From the NCBI GenBank assembly GCA_910585615.1, contig CAJUFO010000012.1:1-64000 (forward strand): DNA of 64,000 nt, in the 5' to 3' direction. The notes under the pieces were generated by a model. That model saw only the letters and a list, made by a program, of their open reading frames with translations. It was not told the origin of the DNA and did no database searches. The first letter of the stretch is position 1. Every line of letters starts with the position of its first letter. The stretch comes from an uncultured Acetatifactor sp. GTDB lineage: Bacteria > Bacillota > Clostridia > Lachnospirales > Lachnospiraceae. The position numbers and the translations under genes were made by a program. Shown piece after piece: positions 50,737-58,914 of the stretch.

Positions 50737-50776
50737 AAAAGAAAATCCCATGCCTGTCTGCTTTCAGGCATGGGAT
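50737..50776 (-). terminator. Strong intrinsic terminator after the hydrogenase gene
   Basis: ATCCCATGCCTG (50776-50765 on the minus strand) and CAGGCATGGGAT (50756-50745) form a perfect 12-bp stem with an eight-base loop, followed by TTTTCTTTT. It lies 44 bases beyond the hydrogenase stop. Confidence 0.88.
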
Positions 50777-50819
50777 CCATTTTCTTGAACTTTTCAGGCA
50801 CTTAACCTTCTCCGGCTTC

Positions 50820-52322
50820 TCAGGCATCCGTCTCCCGTGGCACCGTCTCCCGGGCCTGGGCCTTGAACTTTGCCACTTCCTTCATGGCCTGAGGGATGGC
50901 GATGTTCGTCCCGGCTCCGGCCACGCAGCCTCCGGGACAGGCCATGCCCTCTATCAGGCAGCCGTTCTTCCGCCCGGCCTTGGCCAGAAGGAGCATCTTC
51001 TTGCACTCCGTCAGGCCCTCCGCGTGCTCTATCTTCACTTCGGTGCCGGGGTAATAGGTCTTGATGCACTCCTCGATGGCACCCGCCACGCCGCCTGCCA
51101 CGCCGTAGCCCCGGCCCGCTCCGGTGGCGTCCTCCATCTCGTCCATGGCCTTTATCTCCTCTAAGAGGATGCCCCTGGCCTCGAACATCCCTGTCAATTC
51201 CTCAAAAGTGATGACGAAGTCCACGTCCGAGCGGATCGTCCTGCGGCTGGCCTCCAGCTTCTTGGAGGCGCAGGGGCCGATGAACACCACCTGTGCGTCC
51301 GGGTGCTCCCGCTTGATGATCCTGGCCGTGGCCACCATGGGGGTCAGCTCGTTGCTGATCTTGTCGATGGTCTCCGGGAAGAGGTGCTTGGCCATCACGG
51401 ACCAGGAGGGACAGCAGGAGGTCAGGGCGAAGCTCTGCTTCCCTGTGGCCACCTCGTTCACGTAATGCTCCGCCTCCGCCATGCAGCCCAAGTCCGCGCC
51501 GATGGCCGTCTCGTACACATCCGCGAAGCCAAGCTCCTTCAGAGCCGTCTTGAACATCTCCGGCGTGACCTTCGGCCCGAACTGTCCCGCGAAAGCCGGG
51601 GCCACCTGGGCGATGATCTCCCTGCCCGACTGCATGGCGCGGATCAGCTGGAATATCTGGGACTTGTCCGCTATGGCCCCGAAGGGGCAGCTGACCATGC
51701 ACATCCCGCAGGACACGCATCTGTCATTGTCTATGTAAGCCCTGCCGAACCGGTCGGATTTGATCGCGTCCACGCCGCAGGCCGCCTTGCAGGGGCGCTC
51801 CTTGTGGCAGATGGCGTCATAGGGGCATACTTCCTTGCACTTTCCGCATTTGATGCATTTCTCCTGGTCAATCACGGACTTGCCGTCCACCATGGAGATG
51901 GCCCCTTTGGGGCATACGCTGTGGCAGGGATGGGCCACGCAGCCCATACAGGAGCTGGTGACTTCATAATGGTTCTCCGGACAGGCGTTGCAGGCGGAAG
52001 GGATGACCTGCATCAGGGGCGGTTCATAGTATTTCTCATCGATGTCGCTCTCCTCCAGCCCCTGGGTCAGATGGCCGGGATGCTCCCTGTTCTCCGGGCG
52101 CAGGCTCATGCCCATGGCCAGGCGGATGCGCTCCCGGATGATGGCCCTGTCCCGGTACACGCTCTCCCAGTATAAGGGCTCTTCATAGTCCACTATTTTA
52201 TAGGGGAGCGCCTCCATGTCGTCCTTCAGGTTCGTCGAATTGTACGCCAGGTTCGCCACTTCCCTGAATACCCGTCTCCTGCGCTGGCGGACGGGGGTGT
52301 CGATTCCTCTCATGCTGCTCAT
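50820..52322 (-). CDS. [FeFe] hydrogenase, group B type
   Basis: From the ATG at 52322 (AAAGGAGG upstream) the protein is 500 residues. The N-terminal half carries several [4Fe-4S] cysteine clusters, including CMGCVAHPCHSVCPKG, CIKCGKCKEVCP and CVSCGMCMVSCP. The H-cluster motifs follow: TSCCPSW near 300, GPCASKKLE near 350 (in place of the classical MPCxxKxxE) and MACPGGCVAGAG near 458. This pattern fits the group B (B1/B3) hydrogenases, whose physiological direction is not well established. It may dispose of reduced ferredoxin from IorAB, encoded next to it. Its maturases are not in the window. Confidence 0.92.
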   Translation of the reverse strand: MSSMRGIDTPVRQRRRRVFREVANLAYNSTNLKDDMEALPYKIVDYEEPLYWESVYRDRAIIRERIRLAMGMSLRPENREHPGHLTQGLEESDIDEKYYEPPLMQVIPSACNACPENHYEVTSSCMGCVAHPCHSVCPKGAISMVDGKSVIDQEKCIKCGKCKEVCPYDAICHKERPCKAACGVDAIKSDRFGRAYIDNDRCVSCGMCMVSCPFGAIADKSQIFQLIRAMQSGREIIAQVAPAFAGQFGPKVTPEMFKTALKELGFADVYETAIGADLGCMAEAEHYVNEVATGKQSFALTSCCPSWSVMAKHLFPETIDKISNELTPMVATARIIKREHPDAQVVFIGPCASKKLEASRRTIRSDVDFVITFEELTGMFEARGILLEEIKAMDEMEDATGAGRGYGVAGGVAGAIEECIKTYYPGTEVKIEHAEGLTECKKMLLLAKAGRKNGCLIEGMACPGGCVAGAGTNIAIPQAMKEVAKFKAQARETVPRETDA

Positions 52323-52436
52323 GCTGTGTATGCCTCCTTTCAGGGGCCCGCCGATTCGTCCTATGGCCTTCCCCTCGCTGTGATTTCTTGACATGGAGCC
52401 CGACTACATAACGCTGCCAGGCATCTGTCTGCATCT

Positions 52437-52466
52437 ATGGTAACATAGACATAGGGCGGATTGCAA
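52437..52466 (-). promoter_or_regulatory. Possible promoter of the hydrogenase gene
   Basis: TTGCAA (52466-52461) and TACCAT (52442-52437) on the minus strand are 18 bases apart, about 115 bases before the start codon. Confidence 0.45.
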
Positions 52467-52478
52467 CTGTCTTTTATC

Positions 52479-52525
52479 AAAAAAAGCCCGTCTCTGACAG
52501 GGCCATAAATTCTGTCAGAGACGGG
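52479..52525 (-). terminator. Strong intrinsic terminator after nanA
   Basis: CCCGTCTCTGACAG and CTGTCAGAGACGGG form a perfect 14-bp stem (52525-52487 on the minus strand) around an 11-base loop. A C and a run of seven T follow. It lies 40 bases after the nanA stop. Confidence 0.9.
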
Positions 52526-52564
52526 AAATCTTTCAATATATAAATAGGAATCTTCTAAATCCGA

Positions 52565-53485
52565 TCAGCAATATTTCTTTATGGCCGCGTCAATCATCCC
52601 CGCGCACTTCTCCACCTGGGGCATGTCCTCGGGCACCAGACAGGGCATGGGCCTGCGCACCGTTCCGATGTCGATTCCTGTCCTGATCTTCAGGATTTCC
52701 TTCATCACGGCATACAGATTGCCGTGGCAGCCGCACATAGCATAGATGATGGCTGTGGCCTCGTCCTGGACCTCCATGGCAGTCTTCATGTCGCCCGCCT
52801 GGTAGCGCTCCATGATCTTCATGTAAAGCTCCGGCATGACGCCGTATGTGCCGCCGATTCCTCCGTCCGCCCCCATGGCCAGCCCGGAGACCAGCTGCTC
52901 GTCAGGCCCATTGAAGACGACAAAATCGTCTCCTCCCTCCATACGGAAGGTCTGGATATCCGTCACCGGCACGGAGCTGTTCTTCACGGCCCTCACCCTC
53001 GGATTCTTCTTCATCTCCTTAAACAGGGGCAGCGTCAGGGCCACGCCCGCCAGCTGGGGGATATTGTAGATCACGAAATCCGTGTTGGGAGCCGCGTCGG
53101 AGATGTCGTTCCAGTACTGCGCGATGGCATACTCGGGCAGATGGAAATAAATAGGCGGTATGGCGGCTATCGCGTCCACGCCCAGGCCCTCCGCGTGGGC
53201 GGCCAGCTCACGGCTGTCCCTGGTATTGTTGCAGGCCACATGGGCGATGACGGTCAGCTTCCCTGCAGCAGCTTTCATCACATGCTCCAGCGTCAGCTTC
53301 CGCTCCTCCACGTCCTGGTAGATGCATTCCCCTGAGGATCCCCCCACGTAGAGCCCCTTCACGCCCTTCTCCACCAAGTGTGCCGTCAGCTCTTCCACTT
53401 TTTCGGCGCTTACCCGGCCTTCTTTGTCATAACACGCGTAGAACGCCGGGATGATTCCCTGATACTTTGCTTTGCTTTTCTCCAT
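52565..53485 (-). CDS. nanA: N-acetylneuraminate lyase / DapA-family aldolase
   Basis: This 306-residue class I aldolase has GGSSGE (48-53), the catalytic Tyr140 in VIYNIP and the Schiff-base Lys168 in AVKNSS. In the DHDPS/NAL family, context decides the substrate. The RpiR regulator, ROK kinase, nanE and BNR proteins around it favour N-acetylneuraminate lyase, which splits Neu5Ac into ManNAc and pyruvate. It is a single gene with its own promoter and a strong terminator, divergent from the regulator. Confidence 0.85.
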   Translation of the reverse strand: MEKSKAKYQGIIPAFYACYDKEGRVSAEKVEELTAHLVEKGVKGLYVGGSSGECIYQDVEERKLTLEHVMKAAAGKLTVIAHVACNNTRDSRELAAHAEGLGVDAIAAIPPIYFHLPEYAIAQYWNDISDAAPNTDFVIYNIPQLAGVALTLPLFKEMKKNPRVRAVKNSSVPVTDIQTFRMEGGDDFVVFNGPDEQLVSGLAMGADGGIGGTYGVMPELYMKIMERYQAGDMKTAMEVQDEATAIIYAMCGCHGNLYAVMKEILKIRTGIDIGTVRRPMPCLVPEDMPQVEKCAGMIDAAIKKYC

Positions 53486-53507
53486 TTTCTACCTTCTTTC
53501 TTTCCGG

Positions 53508-53536
53508 TTGCTTTTTCCGACAACATATATTATAAT
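53508..53536 (+). promoter_or_regulatory. rpiR promoter
   Basis: TTGCTT (53508-53513) and TATAAT (53531-53536) are 17 bases apart. The -10 box overlaps that of the divergent nanA promoter. Confidence 0.6.
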
Positions 53537-53557
53537 GGCTTATATTCATTTAGACAA
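53529..53557 (-). promoter_or_regulatory. nanA promoter
   Basis: TTGTCT (53557-53552) and TATAAT (53534-53529) on the minus strand are 17 bases apart. Because the -10 boxes of nanA and rpiR overlap, binding of polymerase to one should exclude the other. Confidence 0.7.
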
Positions 53558-53614
53558 CATTTGAAAACAGTATTTATGATTATTTTACATCTATATAATA
53601 AGGAGAGAACAAAT

Positions 53615-54478
53615 ATGGCCGGATCCTTCCTCGATTCCCTGACAGAACGCTACAGCACGCTTACCCGCTCCGAAAAGAAGCTGGCCGGATATATCTTCGC
53701 GAATTCCACAGAAGTGCAGTACCTGTCCATCAACTCGCTGGCAGAGAGCAGCGGCGTATCGGAGGCCACTATCACCCGTTTCTGCCAGAAGATGGGGCTT
53801 CTGGGCTACAACAACCTGAAAATCGCCCTGGCAAAATCCGATTATTCCTTCAACCAAAGGCAGCAGGTCAGCGAGACGATGGCCGAGCATCCAAAAACAG
53901 ATGATGCCCTGGGCACTATCAGCAGGGAACTTTTTGATTCTTACGTCCTGTCCATCCGGGAAACCATCGAACAGCTCAGTCCGGATTCCTTCAACCGTGC
54001 TGTGGATCTGCTGTCAAACGCCCGGCATGTGTACTGTTTCGGCCAGGGTGCCGGAATGGTCATGGCCATGGAGACGTCTGCGCTGTTTTCCACTATCTCC
54101 CCGAATTTTGTCCACATCTCGGATTCCCATCTGCAGATTATCCATACAGCCCTAGCTACATCGGAGGACGTAATCCTGTTCTTCTCCTATTCCGGTTCCA
54201 CAAAGGACGTACAGGAGCTGCTGAATCTGGCAAGGGAACGTTCCGTCCCCATAATCCTGATCACTCATTTCCCCAATTCCCCTGCCGCGGAGCTGGCGGA
54301 GGTGACGCTCGTCTGCGGATACAATGAAAATCCCATCCACGCGGGTTCCGTGAGCGCTAAAATGGGACAATTGCTGCTCATAGACTGCCTCTTCCAGGCC
54401 TTCTGCTCCAACAACCCCCAGGAGACCCTGGCCAGCCGGGTGGCTGTCTCAGAGGCCGTCTCCAGAAAACTGTTATAA
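53615..54478 (+). CDS. MurR/RpiR-family transcriptional regulator
   Basis: From the ATG at 53615 (AAGGAGAG upstream) the protein is 287 residues. An N-terminal RpiR helix-turn-helix (about 1-75, with LAESSGVSEATITRFCQKMGL) is followed by a SIS domain (about 125-260: VYCFGQGAGMVMAME, LFFSYSGSTKDVQEL) that binds phosphosugars. In many Firmicutes such a regulator controls the nan genes and senses a phosphorylated amino sugar. Its divergent place beside nanA supports this. A frame extending far upstream into nanA is antisense and rejected. Confidence 0.9.
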   Translation: MAGSFLDSLTERYSTLTRSEKKLAGYIFANSTEVQYLSINSLAESSGVSEATITRFCQKMGLLGYNNLKIALAKSDYSFNQRQQVSETMAEHPKTDDALGTISRELFDSYVLSIRETIEQLSPDSFNRAVDLLSNARHVYCFGQGAGMVMAMETSALFSTISPNFVHISDSHLQIIHTALATSEDVILFFSYSGSTKDVQELLNLARERSVPIILITHFPNSPAAELAEVTLVCGYNENPIHAGSVSAKMGQLLLIDCLFQAFCSNNPQETLASRVAVSEAVSRKLL

Positions 54479-54487
54479 TCCATGTAT

Positions 54488-54521
54488 ATTTCAAGCCTTC
54501 TGTTTCGGGAAGGCTTGAAAT
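54488..54521. terminator. Stem-loop between convergent rpiR and BNR genes
   Basis: ATTTCAAGCCTTC (54488-54500) and GAAGGCTTGAAAT (54509-54521) form a perfect 13-bp stem with an eight-base loop, starting nine bases after the rpiR stop. No U-run follows, so efficiency is unclear. It could serve both directions. Confidence 0.55.
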
Positions 54522-54599
54522 GGCAACGGTTAATCCTGTGGCACGGCGGCAGACTGAGTCCGATGTCCGAAGCCACTGCTGTTCTTTCCTATGTGTATG

Positions 54600-55718
54600 T
54601 CATCTGCGGTTCAGCCATGCGCCTGTACAGAACTCCTCGAGCTGACTCTTCTCGATGCGCCGGATACGGGTCCTGGTCAGGCAGTGCCCGTCCTCCTTAT
54701 TTCCCGCGCAGTAGGCCAGCAGCATGGCGTCTTTCGTAAACAGGATCGCCGTATAGCAGTATCCCCTGGTCTCGTCTCCCTCGACGATAGCGGGATGGGA
54801 GAATGTCTTTCCGTTGTCACGGCTGGCCGCGATTACCAGAGGGAATCTCCCCCCCGTGACAGGCTCCCAGGCCTCGAAACGGCCATTGTAGATGGGAATC
54901 GGATTCCACACCGCGTATATGGTTCCGTCGCTGTCCCGCCGCATGCTCAGGGGACTGTTGGGCGAAGTGAAGCGCGAGGGCTGGCATGCCGTCCAGCTGT
55001 CCCCTTCGTCCATGGAGAACATCTCATACTGGTTCCCCAGATCCGTCCTGGCCCATCCCCAGAGTATCCCTGGCGCCAGCTCCAGCACCCCAGGCTCCTG
55101 AAGGCCGGAGTAGCAGAAGGATGAATAAGGCATGGCGCATTTGTCTCTGGCACATTTCCAGGTGGCTCCATCATCGTCCGAGTAGAAGAACATGGCCAGG
55201 GAACGGCCGTCCATATAATTATCCCCGGTGCGGTGGCTGGCCACGGGTACGATGATCCTGCCGCTTGCAAGCCTTACCACCCTGTCATTGTTCATTACAA
55301 AGAAGTCTTCCTGGGGCGTGCACACCACTCTCTCCCCCCAGGTCTTCCCCTTGTCGGAGGAACGGCGCAGGAAAATCTGTGTGCGCTTGTAGGTAAGCCT
55401 GACCAGGTAGAACAGGCCCACGTCGCCATTGTTCATCATCAGCAGCGCCGGCGACATCATGTTGACGCCGTCCTCCCCCTGATAGGTCAGGATGATCTCA
55501 TCCTCGCCCCAGGTCCTGCCCCCGTCCGTGGAGCGGATAAGGCTCAGATCCGCAAAGGCTTCATCGTGGCTGCTGTCCCCCCTGAACCGGCTGTACACGA
55601 ATATGATCTCACCGTCCTGGAGCTCCAGGAATGTCCCTTCGCTGTTTCTGGGGTTGTCCTCCTTCGGGCCTATGCTGGCCGTCACCACTCCCAGTTCTCC
55701 CTGCTTTACATAATTCAT
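54600..55718 (-). CDS. BNR-repeat sialidase-like protein (first paralogue)
   Basis: From the ATG at 55718 (AAAGGAGAG upstream) the protein is 372 residues. It has five Asp-box repeats of the S-x-D-x-G-x-T-W type: STDGGRTW (63-70), SSDKGKTW (120-127), SDDDGATW (180-187), and near 248 and 310. They indicate a six-bladed propeller like sialidases. There is no signal peptide, so it should act in the cytoplasm. The classic N-terminal RIP motif is not evident; RNSEGTFLEL is there instead. It closely resembles the protein at 57749-58846. The sialidase role is inferred from fold and locus and is not certain. A terminator separates it from the binding-protein gene. Confidence 0.75.
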   Translation of the reverse strand: MNYVKQGELGVVTASIGPKEDNPRNSEGTFLELQDGEIIFVYSRFRGDSSHDEAFADLSLIRSTDGGRTWGEDEIILTYQGEDGVNMMSPALLMMNNGDVGLFYLVRLTYKRTQIFLRRSSDKGKTWGERVVCTPQEDFFVMNNDRVVRLASGRIIVPVASHRTGDNYMDGRSLAMFFYSDDDGATWKCARDKCAMPYSSFCYSGLQEPGVLELAPGILWGWARTDLGNQYEMFSMDEGDSWTACQPSRFTSPNSPLSMRRDSDGTIYAVWNPIPIYNGRFEAWEPVTGGRFPLVIAASRDNGKTFSHPAIVEGDETRGYCYTAILFTKDAMLLAYCAGNKEDGHCLTRTRIRRIEKSQLEEFCTGAWLNRR

Positions 55719-55796
55719 ATAGGTCTCTCCTTTCTTTACGGGCTGTCTTTCCTCTGCCCTGCCGCAGTGAATCGGCCGGCAAAACGGAAACCAATG

Positions 55797-55832
55797 AAAA
55801 GTCCCTGACAAAACGGAAATCTGTCAGGGACT
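55797..55832 (-). terminator. Terminator between binding-protein and BNR genes
   Basis: AGTCCCTGACA and TGTCAGGGACT form a perfect 11-bp stem (55832-55800 on the minus strand) with an 11-base loop, followed by TTTTC. It probably ends most transcripts of the transporter operon before the last BNR gene. Confidence 0.8.
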
Positions 55833-55930
55833 CAACATAGGTTCTATGCCTCCATCGGCCCCATGGCCAGACCTTCGGCCATCTGCCCGTCAGAGCCAGA
55901 CCCTGGCGTCAGATGTATTCACAATTCTCG

Positions 55931-57694
55931 TTAGTTTCCATAGCTGGCAATGATGTCCTGAAGAGGATCCAGCTTCTCGTATTCGCCCATCAGTCTGCTG
56001 TAGCCCAGGCGCTCAAGCTCCGCCAGATACTCATCCCAGGTGGAGTCCAAATCCTTCTGCCCCAGGAAGACCTGCGTGCGGTACTCGCCCACATAGGCGT
56101 TGATGTCTCCGGAAACCTCCGCATTGATGGTGGCGAGGTCTGTCACATTGGAAATGTCCGCTTTGTACTCCGGATGCTGGAACTTCATCCAGGAGCCGTC
56201 GGGACCGGTCCAGTACTTATTGCCTGCATTGAACAGCGGATCGTCCGCAATCCAGCCGCTTATGTCCGCATCCTGGCCCAGCTGACCGAACGTCCAGGTT
56301 CCCCTCTCGCCGTTCGCCAGGTTGTTGATTTTCACAGGAGCTGTCCCCTCGTCATTCCACTTCCAGTCTACATCCTTCTCGCCGTAGATCATGGACGCAT
56401 GGAAATCCTTGTCGCCGCCGCCGAACCAGGCCAGCTCCACGAACTGCAGAATCTTGGCGAGCTTCTGATCATCGATGTCCGCCCTGACGAAGAAATTCTC
56501 ATAGGCGGGAGACGGATTCACCAGGGACTGCACTGTGCCGCCGTCAGGCTTGATTCCAGGGGTGGCCAGGATGGTAGCCTCGGGAATCCTCTCCAGCAGC
56601 TGCAGGGGCGGGCGGTCCAGAGCCCAGGATGACTGCAGCGCATTGGTGGAGACGATGTAATAGCCGGCGTTTCCGCTGTTCACCTTATCCCACATGAGCT
56701 GGCGGTTGCCCTGGATGATATCCGGATCCACCAGGCCGCGGGCGTTGAGCTCAGCGAAGCCCTTTAAGAACTCTTTGTATTCGGGAAGCACATAGTACAT
56801 TTCAGCCTTGCCGTCCACTTCGTTGACGCCGCTGTGGAAGCCGTAAGCGCTGAAATACTGGCCGTGGGTCAGGTTCTGTCCTGTGATGCCCACAGTGTCG
56901 TTCTCGCCGTTGCCGTCGGGATCCTGGTTCACGAAGGCATCGATGATTTCGATGAACTTGCTCAGCTCAATGCCGTCATCCGCCACATAGAGCCTGTCGG
57001 AGACCTGCTCCACGTTCACGCCCAGGTCGATGCCCAGGTTCTGGATCCAGTCATAGCGATAGTAGTCGCAGTTCAGGTAATAGCCCACGAACTGGAAGGT
57101 CACGCCCGTCAGGTAGTTGAACTCCTGGTCGTTCTCCGGGTTCAGGGTCTGCGCGTACAGCAGCGGGTTCTCGTCATAGTTCTTAATCAGGCTGGGGCAG
57201 TACTTCTCCACCATGTTTCTGGGGATGGTGCGCACCAGCTCCTGCTCGTACATCCAGGCACTGGTTTTGCCGGAGAGCGTTGCGCAGTCGGGCATTTCAC
57301 CGGATGCCAGCATAACGTTCAGCGCGTCATTTCCCTCCTGCTTGACGACTGTGATGTCGCAGTCCAGGGCATCCTCCAGCATGGTCTCGCAGTAGCTGCC
57401 GTCCTCATAGGTGGAGTCGCTCCAGTACCCCGTATAGGTGATTTCGTAGCGCTCGTTGGGATCGGGGGCCGGGATGTCGTCGTCCGCGACGGCATCGTCT
57501 GCCGGTGTCTCTGCGTCTTCCCCGGCCGCATCTTCCTCAGCCGATGCGTCTTCCTCTTTCGTCTCAGCCGGGGCGTCTTCCTTGGAATCCGCCCCCCCTG
57601 ATGCATCGTTTCCGGCCTGGTCGCCGCAGCCGGACATCATCCCGGCTGTCAGCAGGCCTGCCAGCAACAGACTAATTACTTTCTTACTCTTCAT
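55931..57694 (-). CDS. ABC transporter lipoprotein substrate-binding protein
   Basis: This 587-residue protein has a lipoprotein signal peptide with the lipobox Cys23 in AGMMSGC, then an acidic linker (about 25-80). The body is like large type-1 sugar-binding proteins (LplA type). A DPDGNGENDTVG segment resembles a calcium-binding loop. It should sit outside, anchored in the membrane, and feed the two permeases encoded upstream. The locus suggests a sialylated sugar as ligand. AAGGAGG precedes the ATG. No ATPase subunit is encoded nearby, so a shared MsmK-type ATPase is probable. Confidence 0.88.
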   Translation of the reverse strand: MKSKKVISLLLAGLLTAGMMSGCGDQAGNDASGGADSKEDAPAETKEEDASAEEDAAGEDAETPADDAVADDDIPAPDPNERYEITYTGYWSDSTYEDGSYCETMLEDALDCDITVVKQEGNDALNVMLASGEMPDCATLSGKTSAWMYEQELVRTIPRNMVEKYCPSLIKNYDENPLLYAQTLNPENDQEFNYLTGVTFQFVGYYLNCDYYRYDWIQNLGIDLGVNVEQVSDRLYVADDGIELSKFIEIIDAFVNQDPDGNGENDTVGITGQNLTHGQYFSAYGFHSGVNEVDGKAEMYYVLPEYKEFLKGFAELNARGLVDPDIIQGNRQLMWDKVNSGNAGYYIVSTNALQSSWALDRPPLQLLERIPEATILATPGIKPDGGTVQSLVNPSPAYENFFVRADIDDQKLAKILQFVELAWFGGGDKDFHASMIYGEKDVDWKWNDEGTAPVKINNLANGERGTWTFGQLGQDADISGWIADDPLFNAGNKYWTGPDGSWMKFQHPEYKADISNVTDLATINAEVSGDINAYVGEYRTQVFLGQKDLDSTWDEYLAELERLGYSRLMGEYEKLDPLQDIIASYGN

Positions 57695-57748
57695 ACCAAT
57701 TCCTCCTTATTGGATTTTTGTTTTATGGCAAGGCTGAGACCGGAAAGT

Positions 57749-58846
57749 TCAAATCCCTTCCAGTTCCCGCCGTTCCACACGCCTGACGCGGGTCCTGACC
57801 AGGCAGCTCCCGTCCGCCTCGCTTCCCGCGCAATATCCCAGCAGCAGCGCGTCCTTCGTGAAATACATGGCGCAGTAGCAATATCCGCTGGCTTCGTCCG
57901 TCTCAAAGGCCACAGGCACGGAAAAACTCTTCCCATTGTCCGCGCTGGACGCGATGACCATGGGCGTCCGGCCTCCCAAAAAGGCACGATCCGACTTCGC
58001 GCGCCCGTTATACTCCGGAACGGGGTTCCACACTGCGTACAGCGTCCCGTTCCCGTCCCGCTTCATGCTCAAAGGGCTGCAGGGTGAGCTGAACCGGGAG
58101 GGCTGGCTGGCCGTCCAGGTCTCCCCATTGTCCATGGAGAACATCTCATACTGCACGAACAAATCGGTCCTGGCCCATGCCCAGAGGATTCCCGGAGCCA
58201 GCTCCACGAGCCCCGGCTCCTGCAGCCCCGAAGCCGTATTGGCCCAGGGAAGCGAGCATCTGGAGCGGGAGCAGGCCCACGTCCGCCCGTCGTCGTCCGA
58301 ATAGAAGAACATCGCCCTGGCGTTGCCGTCCATGCGCCCGTCCCCTCCCCAGGAGCGGTGGCTTGCCACAGGCACCATAATCCTGCCGCTGGCCAGGCGC
58401 ACGATCCGGTCATTGTTGAGGACAAAGAAATCTTCCTGTTCCGTGCACACGGTCCTCTCGCCCCAGGTCCGGCCGCCGTCCGGGGAACGGCGCAGGAATA
58501 CCTTGGTTACGGCGTAGGTGATGCGCACCAGATAGAACAGCCCCGGCTGCCCGTCCTCCATCATGAGCAGGCCCGGCGACATCATGTTCACGCCGCCCTC
58601 TCCCTCGCATGTCAATATCACGCCCTCGTCCGTCCAGGTTAAGCCTCCGTCAACGGAGCGCATCAGGGCCAAATCCGCAAACGCATGGTCATTGGGCGAA
58701 TCCCCCTTGAACCTGCTGTACACGAAAATCAGCTCTCCGTCCGCAAGCTCCAGAAAAGTCCCCTCGCTGTTCCGCGGATTGCCTGCCGACGGCGGCAGCT
58801 CCGCTGCGACGACGCCGAGATTCTGATACCGCATTCCGTCTGTCAT
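57749..58846 (-). CDS. BNR-repeat sialidase-like protein (second paralogue)
   Basis: This 365-residue protein is a close relative of the one at 54600-55718. They share NPRNSEGTFLEL, VNMMSPxLLMM, QEDFF and LQEPGxxELAPGILW. Asp boxes SVDGGLTW, SPDGGRTW, SDDDGRTW and SMDNGETW are visible. There is no signal peptide and no obvious RIP motif. It lies between the permease genes and the binding-protein gene, so it is part of the transporter operon. It could act on imported sialosides in the cytoplasm; another glycan target is possible. AAGGAGAG precedes the ATG. Confidence 0.75.
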   Translation of the reverse strand: MTDGMRYQNLGVVAAELPPSAGNPRNSEGTFLELADGELIFVYSRFKGDSPNDHAFADLALMRSVDGGLTWTDEGVILTCEGEGGVNMMSPGLLMMEDGQPGLFYLVRITYAVTKVFLRRSPDGGRTWGERTVCTEQEDFFVLNNDRIVRLASGRIMVPVASHRSWGGDGRMDGNARAMFFYSDDDGRTWACSRSRCSLPWANTASGLQEPGLVELAPGILWAWARTDLFVQYEMFSMDNGETWTASQPSRFSSPCSPLSMKRDGNGTLYAVWNPVPEYNGRAKSDRAFLGGRTPMVIASSADNGKSFSVPVAFETDEASGYCYCAMYFTKDALLLGYCAGSEADGSCLVRTRVRRVERRELEGI

Positions 58847-58914
58847 ATCCTACTCTCCTTTCTGCGGCGGACGGGTTTTCCGTCCGATTCAATCATATCA
58901 GCCATATGCCTGCA

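Noticed and set aside
53594..53599. TATAAT just before the rpiR start codon
   Set aside because: A start site there would fall after the ribosome binding site, and no -35 box lies at a proper distance.
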